A stretch of 64,000 nt of DNA from contig NZ_AP023027.1 of the NCBI RefSeq assembly GCF_014467075.1, positions 3,385,501 through 3,449,500 on the forward strand, in the 5' to 3' direction. Positions 1 through 6,955 of the stretch are shown here, one piece after another. The first letter of the stretch is position 1. Each line of letters starts with the position of its first letter. Position numbers and translations under genes: made by a program. This DNA is from Anaerostipes caccae L1-92. Lineage in GTDB: Bacteria > Bacillota > Clostridia > Lachnospirales > Lachnospiraceae. Under the pieces are notes generated by a model. It ran no database searches and was not told the origin of the DNA. It saw only the letters and a program-made list of their open reading frames with translations.

Positions 1-1320
1 GATATAAGCGTATCTTCCCGTAAAGTATGGATGAATCTGACTGCCATATTCATTCAGCCCATGCAGTATTGCATGATCTCCCCCCGCATACTCAAGCTGT
101 GCAAAATGTACATCTTTTCCTGCCGAAGTCCCAATGCCATAAAAATCAAAGGTCTGTTTTGCAGATGGAGTCTCCGTTTGATTCGGCCTCGTTGCTCTTG
201 TGATCCTGTCTGCATCCGTTTTTTCTAACCAAACTTTACAATTTTTAAAAGAATTGAGAGTTACTCCATCTATCATAACGTCTTTTGCTGAAACTGTGGT
301 TTCTCTCTCCACTTTTTTTCTCCATGCACCATTCTTGTTCTGTACTACCAGATAACGATTGCCTGCGACTCCTCTAATCTCTACTTTCTCCTGATTCAGA
401 ATTGTTTCTGACCCAAGGCTTCTTCCAGCGTCATAACGCATGGTCAGAGCTCTTCCTTTCGTTCTCTGGTTCCCCTCAAATGATGCTGCTGGTGCAGAAG
501 ATGCAAAAATGACAGATGACAAATTCATCTGCAACGCGGGCGCAACATGATGTGCATTGTTTATACTGATACTGTGGTAATCCACAGCACTGCCGGACCG
601 AGCCGCCAACACACAAAGATCATACCAAGAACACGGTGAACGCAGCCAAAACCAATCACCGCTTCCATCCTGATACTGATTCAAGCTAATTTTCAGCCCC
701 TTATTTACATTCGATTCCTCATTTGTTCCAACACTAATCTGCTTACTTCCCAGCTCTCCCTGCGCTAAATACAGCTTATCTTTTGTTGTATAAATGCTCC
801 CGTTTTCTTGATCCGCTGTCCTGATCGCTGTTTCTCTCATAACCCTTTGTTCTGCTCCGGAAAAATAGGATGGATCACTGGACATATCTTTTAAAACACT
901 TCTTATTTCGCTTCCTCCATAGTGATTGCCGTTTACCTGACTTGGATTGTTTTTGTACTCACATCTCCAGTTCGCTTCATAAGCATGAGTAACTCTGGGA
1001 CTGTAAAACCACTGTCGTTCCTTCAGCGGTGTCGCTGCAAACAACACCAATCCATTCTCTTCGGCAGGATCTTTTCCTGCGATATACCAGCTCTGGGCAG
1101 CTCCTCTTCCATTTTGTCCAAACATTACTTTTTGAACTTTCTTGTCTGCTGCTCCGCTAAGGCTATAGTCTGTCAGCAGCTCTTCCTTTGTGGCAAATCC
1201 CTCTATTTCGGGCTCTGCCGCTGAAACCTTTCTTGTCCTCCCCGGACTGGCCGGCAGGCTCCCCATTAAGAGACATGCTGACATCAGCCATGCAGCTGCT
1301 TTGACTGCTTCTTTTCTCAT
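1..1320 (-). CDS. Secreted DUF6273 surface protein, 3' part beyond window
   Basis: Reading frame open from a start at 1318-1320 to the left edge (440 codons, C-terminus missing). It begins with a signal peptide (KAAAWLMSACLLMGSLPASP) and then a DUF6273-like region: FGQNG, SWYIAGKD and GLVLFAA near the start, WFWLRSP in the middle and VAPALQMNLSSVIFAS at its end. It is clearly paralogous to the 672-aa protein at 3150-5168 over about 370 residues. After the TRATRPNQT segment the two diverge: no Listeria-Bacteroides repeat appears here before the window ends. Role unknown; a secreted or wall-associated protein is the inference. A LytTR-type double repeat and a TATAAT box lie upstream. Confidence 0.8.
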   Translation of the reverse strand, partial: MRKEAVKAAAWLMSACLLMGSLPASPGRTRKVSAAEPEIEGFATKEELLTDYSLSGAADKKVQKVMFGQNGRGAAQSWYIAGKDPAEENGLVLFAATPLKERQWFYSPRVTHAYEANWRCEYKNNPSQVNGNHYGGSEIRSVLKDMSSDPSYFSGAEQRVMRETAIRTADQENGSIYTTKDKLYLAQGELGSKQISVGTNEESNVNKGLKISLNQYQDGSGDWFWLRSPCSWYDLCVLAARSGSAVDYHSISINNAHHVAPALQMNLSSVIFASSAPAASFEGNQRTKGRALTMRYDAGRSLGSETILNQEKVEIRGVAGNRYLVVQNKNGAWRKKVERETTVSAKDVMIDGVTLNSFKNCKVWLEKTDADRITRATRPNQTETPSAKQTFDFYGIGTSAGKDVHFAQLEYAGGDHAILHGLNEYGSQIHPYFTGRYAYI

Positions 1321-1365
1321 TATTTTTTCCTTCCCTTCATTTATGCTTATCATTTTAACGTTTAT

Positions 1366-1432
1366 ATTATACTTCTCCCACAAGTTCTTTTGAGCCTTTC
1401 TCCTGATTTTACACTTCTACCGACGCAAACAC
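1366..1432 (-). promoter_or_regulatory. Putative LytTR box and -10 of the first DUF6273 gene
   Basis: On the minus strand the half-sites are GTGTTTGCG (1424-1432) and TAAAATCAG (1403-1411), starting 21 bp apart. A TATAAT hexamer lies at 1366-1371, 31 bp after the second half-site. The second half-site is the weakest of the five boxes. The spacing matches LytTR-domain activators, which bind 9-bp direct repeats about 21 bp apart just upstream of -35. Binding by the regulator encoded at 1640 is inferred. Confidence 0.6.
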
Positions 1433-1639
1433 CCAAAATCCAGCTGCCCCTGTCGATTGTATAACTTAACAGCCGTCTTTAATATGTTATTCCCGCTATA
1501 ATTTCCTGCGTTGACGTCATTTCACTCTTTTTCTCTTGAAGCCAATATACTATAATAGAAAAAAGAGCAGCAGTCCATTTAGTTGCAAAATCTGTGTAAC
1601 GATTTCTGCTGTTCACTAATAATCTGGAGGTGTCTGAAC

Positions 1640-2356
1640 ATGAGAATAATTCTTTGTGACGACGAAGATACTTGCTGCAAACTCTATACGTGGATGTTAA
1701 GAAATATTAAGACAAAATATGATTTGGATTTCACCATAGAAGTTTGCAACAAGGGAGAGCAGCTTTTATTTTTATCTGAAGATCTGACTTCTTCCGACAT
1801 TATTTTACTGGATATTATGATGCCTGGCATCGACGGCATCCAAACCGCAAAACAACTCCGGGAGAATGGAATTGACAGCAAGATTATCTTTCTTACCAGC
1901 CTTTCTGACAAGATGCTTGAAGCCTTTGACGTTTTTGCTTACCATTACATCATAAAAGATGCTGTATCAAAAGAAAAATTTGAAGAAATCATCGTCCGGG
2001 CTGTAACAAAAGCCGAGCAAGAGGCGGATGAGCAGTTGATTTTTACATACCGCAGTAAAAACTGCATCATTCCCCTAAAAGATATTTCTTATCTGGAGGT
2101 TCAAAATCATAAAGTTTATATCCATTATAAACAGGAACAATTTGAAATATACGAAACGCTTTCTAATCTGGAAAAGCGTTTTTGCGAACATAATTTTATC
2201 CGGATTCACAAGTCTTATCTGGTAGCTTTAAGCAGAGTCGTAAAACTTACTTCTTCCTCCTGCCTCCTGCGAAACGAGGTCGTTCTTCCTGTAGGCAGAA
2301 GTTATTCTAAGCATGCAAAAGAAGCTTTTAAAGTCTGGAGTGTAGCAACATTGTGA
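1640..2356 (+). CDS. Orphan LytTR-family response regulator
   Basis: 238 aa. An N-terminal receiver domain (about 1-120) has acidic residues D7/D8, a phospho-acceptor Asp in LLDIMMPG (about D58), a Thr in FLTS and Lys in IIKD. A C-terminal LytTR DNA-binding domain (about 132-235) contains YLEVQNHKVYIHYK and FIRIHKSYLVAL. The start chosen is MRIILCDDED, which has CTGGAGG 9 bases ahead; the longer upstream frame has no ribosome site. No histidine kinase lies nearby, so the cognate sensor must be elsewhere. This is the AgrA/ComE/VirR class, which activates from paired direct repeats; five such repeats lie on the minus strand around this gene, so it is the natural candidate regulator. Confidence 0.9.
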   Translation: MRIILCDDEDTCCKLYTWMLRNIKTKYDLDFTIEVCNKGEQLLFLSEDLTSSDIILLDIMMPGIDGIQTAKQLRENGIDSKIIFLTSLSDKMLEAFDVFAYHYIIKDAVSKEKFEEIIVRAVTKAEQEADEQLIFTYRSKNCIIPLKDISYLEVQNHKVYIHYKQEQFEIYETLSNLEKRFCEHNFIRIHKSYLVALSRVVKLTSSSCLLRNEVVLPVGRSYSKHAKEAFKVWSVATL

Positions 2357-2357
2357 A

Positions 2358-2402
2358 AAAACAGGGTACCACATCATTTTCTTTGAGTGATACCCTGTTA
2401 AT
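2358..2402 (-). terminator. Terminator of the XdhB-like gene
   Basis: Inverted repeat AACAGGGTA / TACCCTGTT with a T6 run on the minus-strand side. It begins right after the stop of the convergent LytTR gene, so it may serve both genes. Confidence 0.75.
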
Positions 2403-2406
2403 TGTT

Positions 2407-2958
2407 CTATTTAATGACAGACAAAGAAGGACTTTGCCTTTTAGGCACAATGATATAGGTCAGCAGTTCTCCTGGCTTTAATACTGGTTTTACGGACACA
2501 GAATAAAAATCTTTTACTGGTAAAACTCTGGTGCCATGTTCACCCGCAATCTTTAGTTTTACTCCCAACGAACCACAAGCCCGGACGACTTCTGTACCAA
2601 TTATCCCAGCACAAAAAGCATTTCCAATCGATCCTGTCTTCTTCCACTTAGGCCTGCCAGTTTGGCCTGCTACTTTTTTAAGATAAGAAATTTTGTCACA
2701 GATCAATGTTTCTCTTAGTAAGGAACTTAAGGTAATGGCTGTTCCAATCTCCAGATCCCCATTTTCCTTCACAGATATTCTTTGAAGTTCTGGTATCCTG
2801 CCGATACTGAGCAGAACACGTCCTGTTGTCTCTCCATTGCGTTTCTTTATAAACACATCACTTTCTCTGCTTACAATCCTGGCCTTAGGATTTTTTTTCA
2901 AAAAAGCAATTGCTTCTCCCACTGTACTTGCTTCATAATAGTACATAATGTCATACAT
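2407..2958 (-). CDS. Degenerate, truncated XdhB-like FAD-domain protein
   Basis: 183 aa, recognisable as the N-terminal part of the xanthine dehydrogenase FAD subunit family (usual length about 270-300 aa): MYDIMYYYEASTVGEAIAFL, SDVFIKKRNG, TGSIGNAFCAG and LKPGELLTYIIVP are in the right order. The FAD-binding motifs are damaged. The usual GG before SDVLIK is replaced by SRE, and the IGGNVCNG loop reads IGNAFCAG. The C-terminal CO-dehydrogenase flavoprotein domain is absent and there are no XdhA/XdhC neighbours. A well-formed LytTR box and -10 lie upstream, so the gene appears to be kept and expressed. It may be a decaying relic or a repurposed protein; enzymatic activity looks unlikely. Confidence 0.65.
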   Translation of the reverse strand: MYDIMYYYEASTVGEAIAFLKKNPKARIVSRESDVFIKKRNGETTGRVLLSIGRIPELQRISVKENGDLEIGTAITLSSLLRETLICDKISYLKKVAGQTGRPKWKKTGSIGNAFCAGIIGTEVVRACGSLGVKLKIAGEHGTRVLPVKDFYSVSVKPVLKPGELLTYIIVPKRQSPSLSVIK

Positions 2959-3007
2959 TTCCCTTTCATAGTCCTTTCTCTCTATCTATTTTATTGGTAA
3001 TATTTAT

Positions 3008-3073
3008 ATTTTACTTAATTTCATTATCTGCTGCTGTTTCTTACGTATTCTCTCCAAAAAATAGCGTAAACAG
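3008..3073 (-). promoter_or_regulatory. Putative LytTR box and -10 of the XdhB-like gene
   Basis: Minus-strand half-sites CTGTTTACG (3065-3073) and GAGAATACG (3044-3052) start 21 bp apart. TAAAAT at 3008-3013 follows after 30 bp. The start codon is about 86 bp from the box, as in the other members. Confidence 0.65.
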
Positions 3074-3098
3074 CAAATCAAACAGGTTTCACGATTTA

Positions 3099-3133
3099 AA
3101 AAATCGGGACCTCTTTAAAGAGTCCCGATTTTT
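3099..3133. terminator. Bidirectional intrinsic terminator
   Basis: Perfect inverted repeat AAAAATCGGGAC / GTCCCGATTTTT with a short loop, just downstream of the stop of the 672-aa DUF6273 gene. A and T runs on both sides allow function in either direction. Confidence 0.85.
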
Positions 3134-3149
3134 AACTAATTCTCTTTTT

Positions 3150-5168
3150 TTATTTCACCCTCACACATACTTTTGCTTTATACTTTCCACATTTCACGGT
3201 CACGTAAGTCTTCCCTTTTTTCTTTGCCTTAAACTTTCCACTCTTTGAGATCTTTCCGATCTTCTTTTTGGAGACAGACCATTTCAGTTTCCCTTTGATT
3301 CCATAGGCCTTTGCCTTAAATTTATAACTCTTTCCTTTTTTAATCGTCTTTTTTACTTTGATCAGCTTCACATAGCCTTTAACCGTAATGCTAGACTTTA
3401 AGTAATAGGTTTTTCCTCCCTGTCTTATCGTTGTAGTAATTGTTGCTCTTCCAGCTTTCAGTCCTTTTACATTTCCGTTTTTATCTACTGTTGCAATCTT
3501 TTTATTGCTTGTCTTATAGCTGACTTTTGCACCTTTGATTCGATTTCTTACACTCAGTCGGAACTTCTTTCCTGACAAGATCTCTTTTTTTGTGAGATTA
3601 ATGCCCGGATGAACCTCTGTCGGTCTCTTTGCAGGTTCCGGGTTCTTTTTGTACTGAGCCGTTATGATGATATTTGCTGTGATCTTACTAAAAGTCTTAT
3701 CCCATCCTGTAAACGTGTATCCAGCTCTTGTTGGAGTCTTTGGTGTTTTTGCCGCTTCTTCATACTTCACCGTCTGGGTTTCCAGTACTTTCCCGTCATA
3801 GTCTTTGAAGGTGACTTTATATTCATTCTTTTTGTACTGCGCTGTTACTTCTAATTCTCCTGTTACCTTGCTGAAATCCTTATCCCATCCTGTAAACGTG
3901 TATCCGGCTCTTGTTGGTGCTGTTGGTGCTTTCGCTCCTTCCTCATACTTTACTTTCTGAGTTTCCAGTACTTTTCCATCGTAATCTTTGAAGGTGACAG
4001 TGTACTCACTAAGCTTTTCTCCTGTTTGATCCGGTCTTGTTGCTTTTGTAATCCTAGTTGCATCGGTTTTTTCTAACCAAACCTTACATCCTTTAAAAGA
4101 ATTTAGGGCTTTTCCATCTATTGTAACTTCTTTTGCTGAAACGGTAGTTTCATTTTCTGCTTTCTTTCTCCATACTCCCTGATCATTTTGCACGACCAGA
4201 TATCGATCTTCTGCTGTCTTTTTCACCTCTGCCGTCTTATGATTTAAGATTTCCACAGATCCAAGATCCTCTCCTGCATCATAACGCAGGGTCATATCTT
4301 TTCCTTTCGTTTCCTGGCTCCCCTCAGATGTTGCTGCTGGTGCAGCAGATGCAAAGATAACCGATGTCAGATTAATCTGTAAGGCGGGCACAAGGCAGTA
4401 CCTTCCAGTTACACCATTGTCATACGTAGTCACAGTACCAGCCGGTTGGGCCATCAGCGCTGAATAATCATAGGAAGAATTCGGGGAACGCAGCCAAAAC
4501 CAACTACTTCCGTTCTGATACTGATCCAAGTCGATTTTTAACTCCGCATTAACATCCTTTTCTTCGTTTGTTCCGACACTAATCAGCTTACTTCCGCCTT
4601 CTCCATGTGCTAAATACATCTTATCCTTTGTCGTATAAACGCTTCCATTCTTTTGATCCTCTGTCTTGACCGCTGTTTCTCTCATTACCTTCTGTTCGTC
4701 TGCTGTAAAATAGGCTGGGTCGCTCGACATATTCTTTAAAACTTTTCTTATGTCACTTCCTCCATAGTGATTTGCACTTACCTGACTTGGAGCACTTCCA
4801 TATTCACATCCCCAGGCTGCATCATACGGATGATCAGTTTCAGGATTGTGAAACGCCTGCTTTTTCTTCATTGGAGATGCCGCAAACAACACCAACCCAT
4901 CTTCTGTAGCAGGATCCTTTCCGGCAATATACCAACTCTGGGCAGTTCCCTCTTCATTCTGTCCAAATGTTACTTTCCCAATCTTCTTGCGGGCTGCTCC
5001 GTCCATACTGTAGTCTGTCAGCAGCTGTTCCTTTGTCGCAAATCCCTCTATTTTTGTTTCTGCCGCTGAAACCTTCCGGCTCATTCCCGGGATGGCTGGC
5101 AGGCTTCCTATCAACATACACGCAGACATCAACCATGCCGCTGCTTTGACTGCTCCTTTTCTCCTCAT
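3150..5168 (-). CDS. Secreted DUF6273 / Listeria-Bacteroides repeat / Big2-like protein
   Basis: 672 aa. Signal peptide at 1-35 (AAWLMSACMLIGSLPAIPG), then a DUF6273 domain with SWYIAGKD, WFWLRSP and LVPALQINLTSVIFAS. Two Listeria-Bacteroides (InlB B-type) repeats follow, each with FKDYDGKVLETQ, KYEE and AGYTFTGWDK. Next comes an Ig-like Big2 module (VSYKTSNKKIATVDKNG, GLKAGRATIT) and a very lysine-rich tail (about 590-672). No LPXTG motif or sorting tail is seen, so wall retention would depend on the basic tail. Start supported by GGAGAAAGGAAGG upstream. A LytTR box and TATTAT -10 precede it. Adhesin-like function is inference. Confidence 0.85.
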   Translation of the reverse strand: MRRKGAVKAAAWLMSACMLIGSLPAIPGMSRKVSAAETKIEGFATKEQLLTDYSMDGAARKKIGKVTFGQNEEGTAQSWYIAGKDPATEDGLVLFAASPMKKKQAFHNPETDHPYDAAWGCEYGSAPSQVSANHYGGSDIRKVLKNMSSDPAYFTADEQKVMRETAVKTEDQKNGSVYTTKDKMYLAHGEGGSKLISVGTNEEKDVNAELKIDLDQYQNGSSWFWLRSPNSSYDYSALMAQPAGTVTTYDNGVTGRYCLVPALQINLTSVIFASAAPAATSEGSQETKGKDMTLRYDAGEDLGSVEILNHKTAEVKKTAEDRYLVVQNDQGVWRKKAENETTVSAKEVTIDGKALNSFKGCKVWLEKTDATRITKATRPDQTGEKLSEYTVTFKDYDGKVLETQKVKYEEGAKAPTAPTRAGYTFTGWDKDFSKVTGELEVTAQYKKNEYKVTFKDYDGKVLETQTVKYEEAAKTPKTPTRAGYTFTGWDKTFSKITANIIITAQYKKNPEPAKRPTEVHPGINLTKKEILSGKKFRLSVRNRIKGAKVSYKTSNKKIATVDKNGNVKGLKAGRATITTTIRQGGKTYYLKSSITVKGYVKLIKVKKTIKKGKSYKFKAKAYGIKGKLKWSVSKKKIGKISKSGKFKAKKKGKTYVTVKCGKYKAKVCVRVK

Positions 5169-5213
5169 ATGATCTTTCCTTCCTTTCTCCTATGCTTTTC
5201 TTTTGATATCTGA

Positions 5214-5279
5214 ATAATACTACTTTTGATCCCCTCCTCTAAATTTTTTCGTATTCTGCATATCTTTCGACGCAAACGA
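5214..5279 (-). promoter_or_regulatory. Putative LytTR box and -10 of the 672-aa DUF6273 gene
   Basis: Minus-strand half-sites TCGTTTGCG (5271-5279) and CAGAATACG (5250-5258) start 21 bp apart. TATTAT at 5214-5219 follows after 30 bp. Confidence 0.65.
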
Positions 5280-5303
5280 CATACATATCATACTCAGCGC
5301 TTC

Positions 5304-5474
5304 TCATTTGGAAATATTATAGTATAAAATAATGCAAACAATCATAATCCCCAACAAGATCCATTTTAAAACATTGAGATACTCCGGAAATACAAAATAG
5401 ATACGTGCAAAATAAGTCACTCTTTCTGCCATGACTGCTAATACACCTATAATAATAATTTTATTTTCTTTCAT
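5304..5474 (-). CDS. Small membrane protein, 56 aa
   Basis: MKENKIIIIGVLAVMAERVT, then a second hydrophobic stretch (VLKWILLGIMIVCIILYYNI) ending at TGA. Two transmembrane segments are predicted by eye. A ribosome site AGGGGA sits 8 bases before the ATG. No family recognised. It lies downstream of the terminator of the decayed ABC operon and in the same direction. The start and RBS look real, but the small size leaves some doubt. Confidence 0.5.
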   Translation of the reverse strand: MKENKIIIIGVLAVMAERVTYFARIYFVFPEYLNVLKWILLGIMIVCIILYYNISK

Positions 5475-5497
5475 TCTTAGATTCCCCTGCTAAAAAA

Positions 5498-5520
5498 GAA
5501 GCCTGAATCATCAGACTCCC
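5498..5520 (-). terminator. Terminator of the decayed ABC operon
   Basis: Minus-strand stem GGAGTCTGA / TCAGGCTTC (with G-U pairs) followed by T6, about 25 bp after the stop of the permease remnant. Confidence 0.6.
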
Positions 5521-5542
5521 TTTTTCAATAACTTCAACATCT

Positions 5543-5754
5543 CTATTTTACAACTGCTCCAATCGTTTTTCCCCTGCCGAAAAGTTCCGCCAAGATCATG
5601 CCTCCCCGGTACAAATAATACATGACCGGAAGCAGGCATAAAAGCAGAATGGGACTTGAAATTATATGGTTTGTTGATTTTTTACGGTCGTCTGTCGTCC
5701 CGCTTCCCAGGCCGCACCGAAGGAGGACAGACGCCAGTTTAATCTTTTTTTCAT
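5543..5754 (-). pseudogene. ABC permease remnant with internal deletion
   Basis: An ATGA overlap with the ATPase stop opens MKKRLNWRLSSFGAAWEAGR, which runs to a stop after about 30 residues. In another frame the last part of a membrane protein follows: SSPILLLCLLPVMYYLYRGG, then AELFGRGKTIGAVVK and a stop. A permease partner of this ATPase type normally has several hundred residues, so this is best read as a large internal deletion leaving both ends. The intact start context and retained C-terminal membrane segment support the reading; the parent family cannot be named. Confidence 0.55.
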
Positions 5755-6473
5755 TGCCAGGTCATCTCCATGAAAATCGTTTCCAGATCCGTGTCTTCTG
5801 GAAACTTTGATTCTAACTGATCCAAGGTTCCCTGGAATTGAATCTTACCCTTACAGATCATCACAACCTGATCACACAATTTCTCTGCAACCTCCAAAAC
5901 ATGAGTGGAGAACAACACTGATTTTCCACTGTCTGCGTGTTCTCTCATCATTTTCTTCAGTTCAAAGGAAGCCTGAGGATCCAGACCGGTCATGGGCTCA
6001 TCAAGAATCCAGACCGACGGACTGTGGATCAGGGCGACCATGATCATCTTCTTCTGTCTCATTCCATGGGAGTAGCTGAGAATCTTATCACCTAAAACCT
6101 GTTCGATACCGAAGCGGTTTGCATATGTGGTGATGAACCGGGTCCTTTCCCTGACCGGAACCTCATAGATATCCCCCATAAAATTCAGGTACTCAATCCC
6201 TTTCAGACGCAGGAAATTATCTGGTGTGTCAGATACAAATCCAAACTGCTCTTTGGCTTTCACAGGCTGCTTCACAATATCCATACCGTTGATAAGGATC
6301 TTTCCCGCATCCGGTTTCAATACACTCGTGACCATTTTAAATGTTGTCGTCTTCCCTGCTCCGTTTGGTCCTATAAATCCTGTAATCGCCCCATCCGGTA
6401 TGGTCCATACGGCGTCCTTTACAGCCACCTTGTCCTGACCAAATTTCTTTGTAATATGATCAATCGTAATCAT
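5751..6473 (-). CDS. ABC transporter ATP-binding protein (EcsA-like), partner lost
   Basis: 240 aa. Walker A GPNGAGKTT (about 35-43), signature region LSYSHGMRQKK, Walker B VWILDEPMTGLD and the switch His in LFSTHVLEVAEKLCD. Cytoplasmic energiser of a two-component ABC exporter. It sits between a frameshifted small membrane gene (upstream, 0-bp gap) and an ATGA-overlapping permease remnant, so the transporter is probably non-functional although this subunit is intact. Expression would come from the promoter at 6807-6835, shared in sequence with the LemA operon. Confidence 0.85.
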   Translation of the reverse strand: MITIDHITKKFGQDKVAVKDAVWTIPDGAITGFIGPNGAGKTTTFKMVTSVLKPDAGKILINGMDIVKQPVKAKEQFGFVSDTPDNFLRLKGIEYLNFMGDIYEVPVRERTRFITTYANRFGIEQVLGDKILSYSHGMRQKKMIMVALIHSPSVWILDEPMTGLDPQASFELKKMMREHADSGKSVLFSTHVLEVAEKLCDQVVMICKGKIQFQGTLDQLESKFPEDTDLETIFMEMTWQ

Positions 6474-6778
6474 CTATTTTTTCTCCAGTGTCTTTTTTGT
6501 AATGACAATATTTGCAATAGTTGCTATAACAGTCAATGCTAAAAAGCTCACAACAATCCATCCGCTGATCTTTTCCTTAAAGAAAAGCCGCATCATATAG
6601 AGAATCGCCCAGCCGAATCACCCAGAAACATCGTTGCAATCCCTGCCGGTCTTGCATATCTCTTTAGAGATTCCTCTGTATACTTGTCTGTCCCGATAAA
6701 TAACAGATTATTTGTAACCACCATAAACACTCCTGAAAGTGCAATCAGCACTAAAATAATATAATCTACGTTTGGCAT
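6474..6778 (-). pseudogene. Frameshifted DUF3784-like small membrane protein
   Basis: Begins MPNVDYIILVLIALSGVFMV with AGGAGG nine bases before the ATG, continues through TDKYTEESLKRYARPAGIATMFLG, then changes frame near 6620. The other frame supplies GWAILYMMRLFFKEK, a hydrophobic segment WIVVSFLALTVIATIANIVI and a stop touching the ATPase start. Together the frames give a protein of about 100 aa with three membrane segments, like DUF3784. A sequencing error cannot be excluded, but the neighbouring permease is also broken, which favours real decay. Confidence 0.55.
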
Positions 6779-6806
6779 AATCATAATCCTCCTTATATTT
6801 GATTTC

Positions 6807-6835
6807 AGTATAAAACTAAATATCTCTGCTGGAAA
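6807..6835 (-). promoter_or_regulatory. Promoter of the decayed ABC operon
   Basis: Minus-strand -35 TTTCCA (6830-6835), 17-bp spacer and -10 TATACT (6807-6812). It is nearly identical to the LemA promoter at 15607-15635, including the shared GATATTTAGT core in the spacer. Confidence 0.6.
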
Positions 6836-6897
6836 GGACATCATAATACCTCTGCTAATTCCAGGTATTCATATAATCCTTATCCCTGAAATGAAAC

Positions 6898-6924
6898 GTA
6901 CCGCCAGCAAAAAACTGACGGTAC
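6898..6924 (-). terminator. Terminator after the 678-aa LRR gene
   Basis: Inverted repeat GTACCGCCAG / CTGACGGTAC around an A-rich loop, about 30 bp after the stop at 6956. The T run beyond it is weak. Confidence 0.5.
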
Positions 6925-6955
6925 ACATATGAAGTATCCACAAGATATATCGGGA

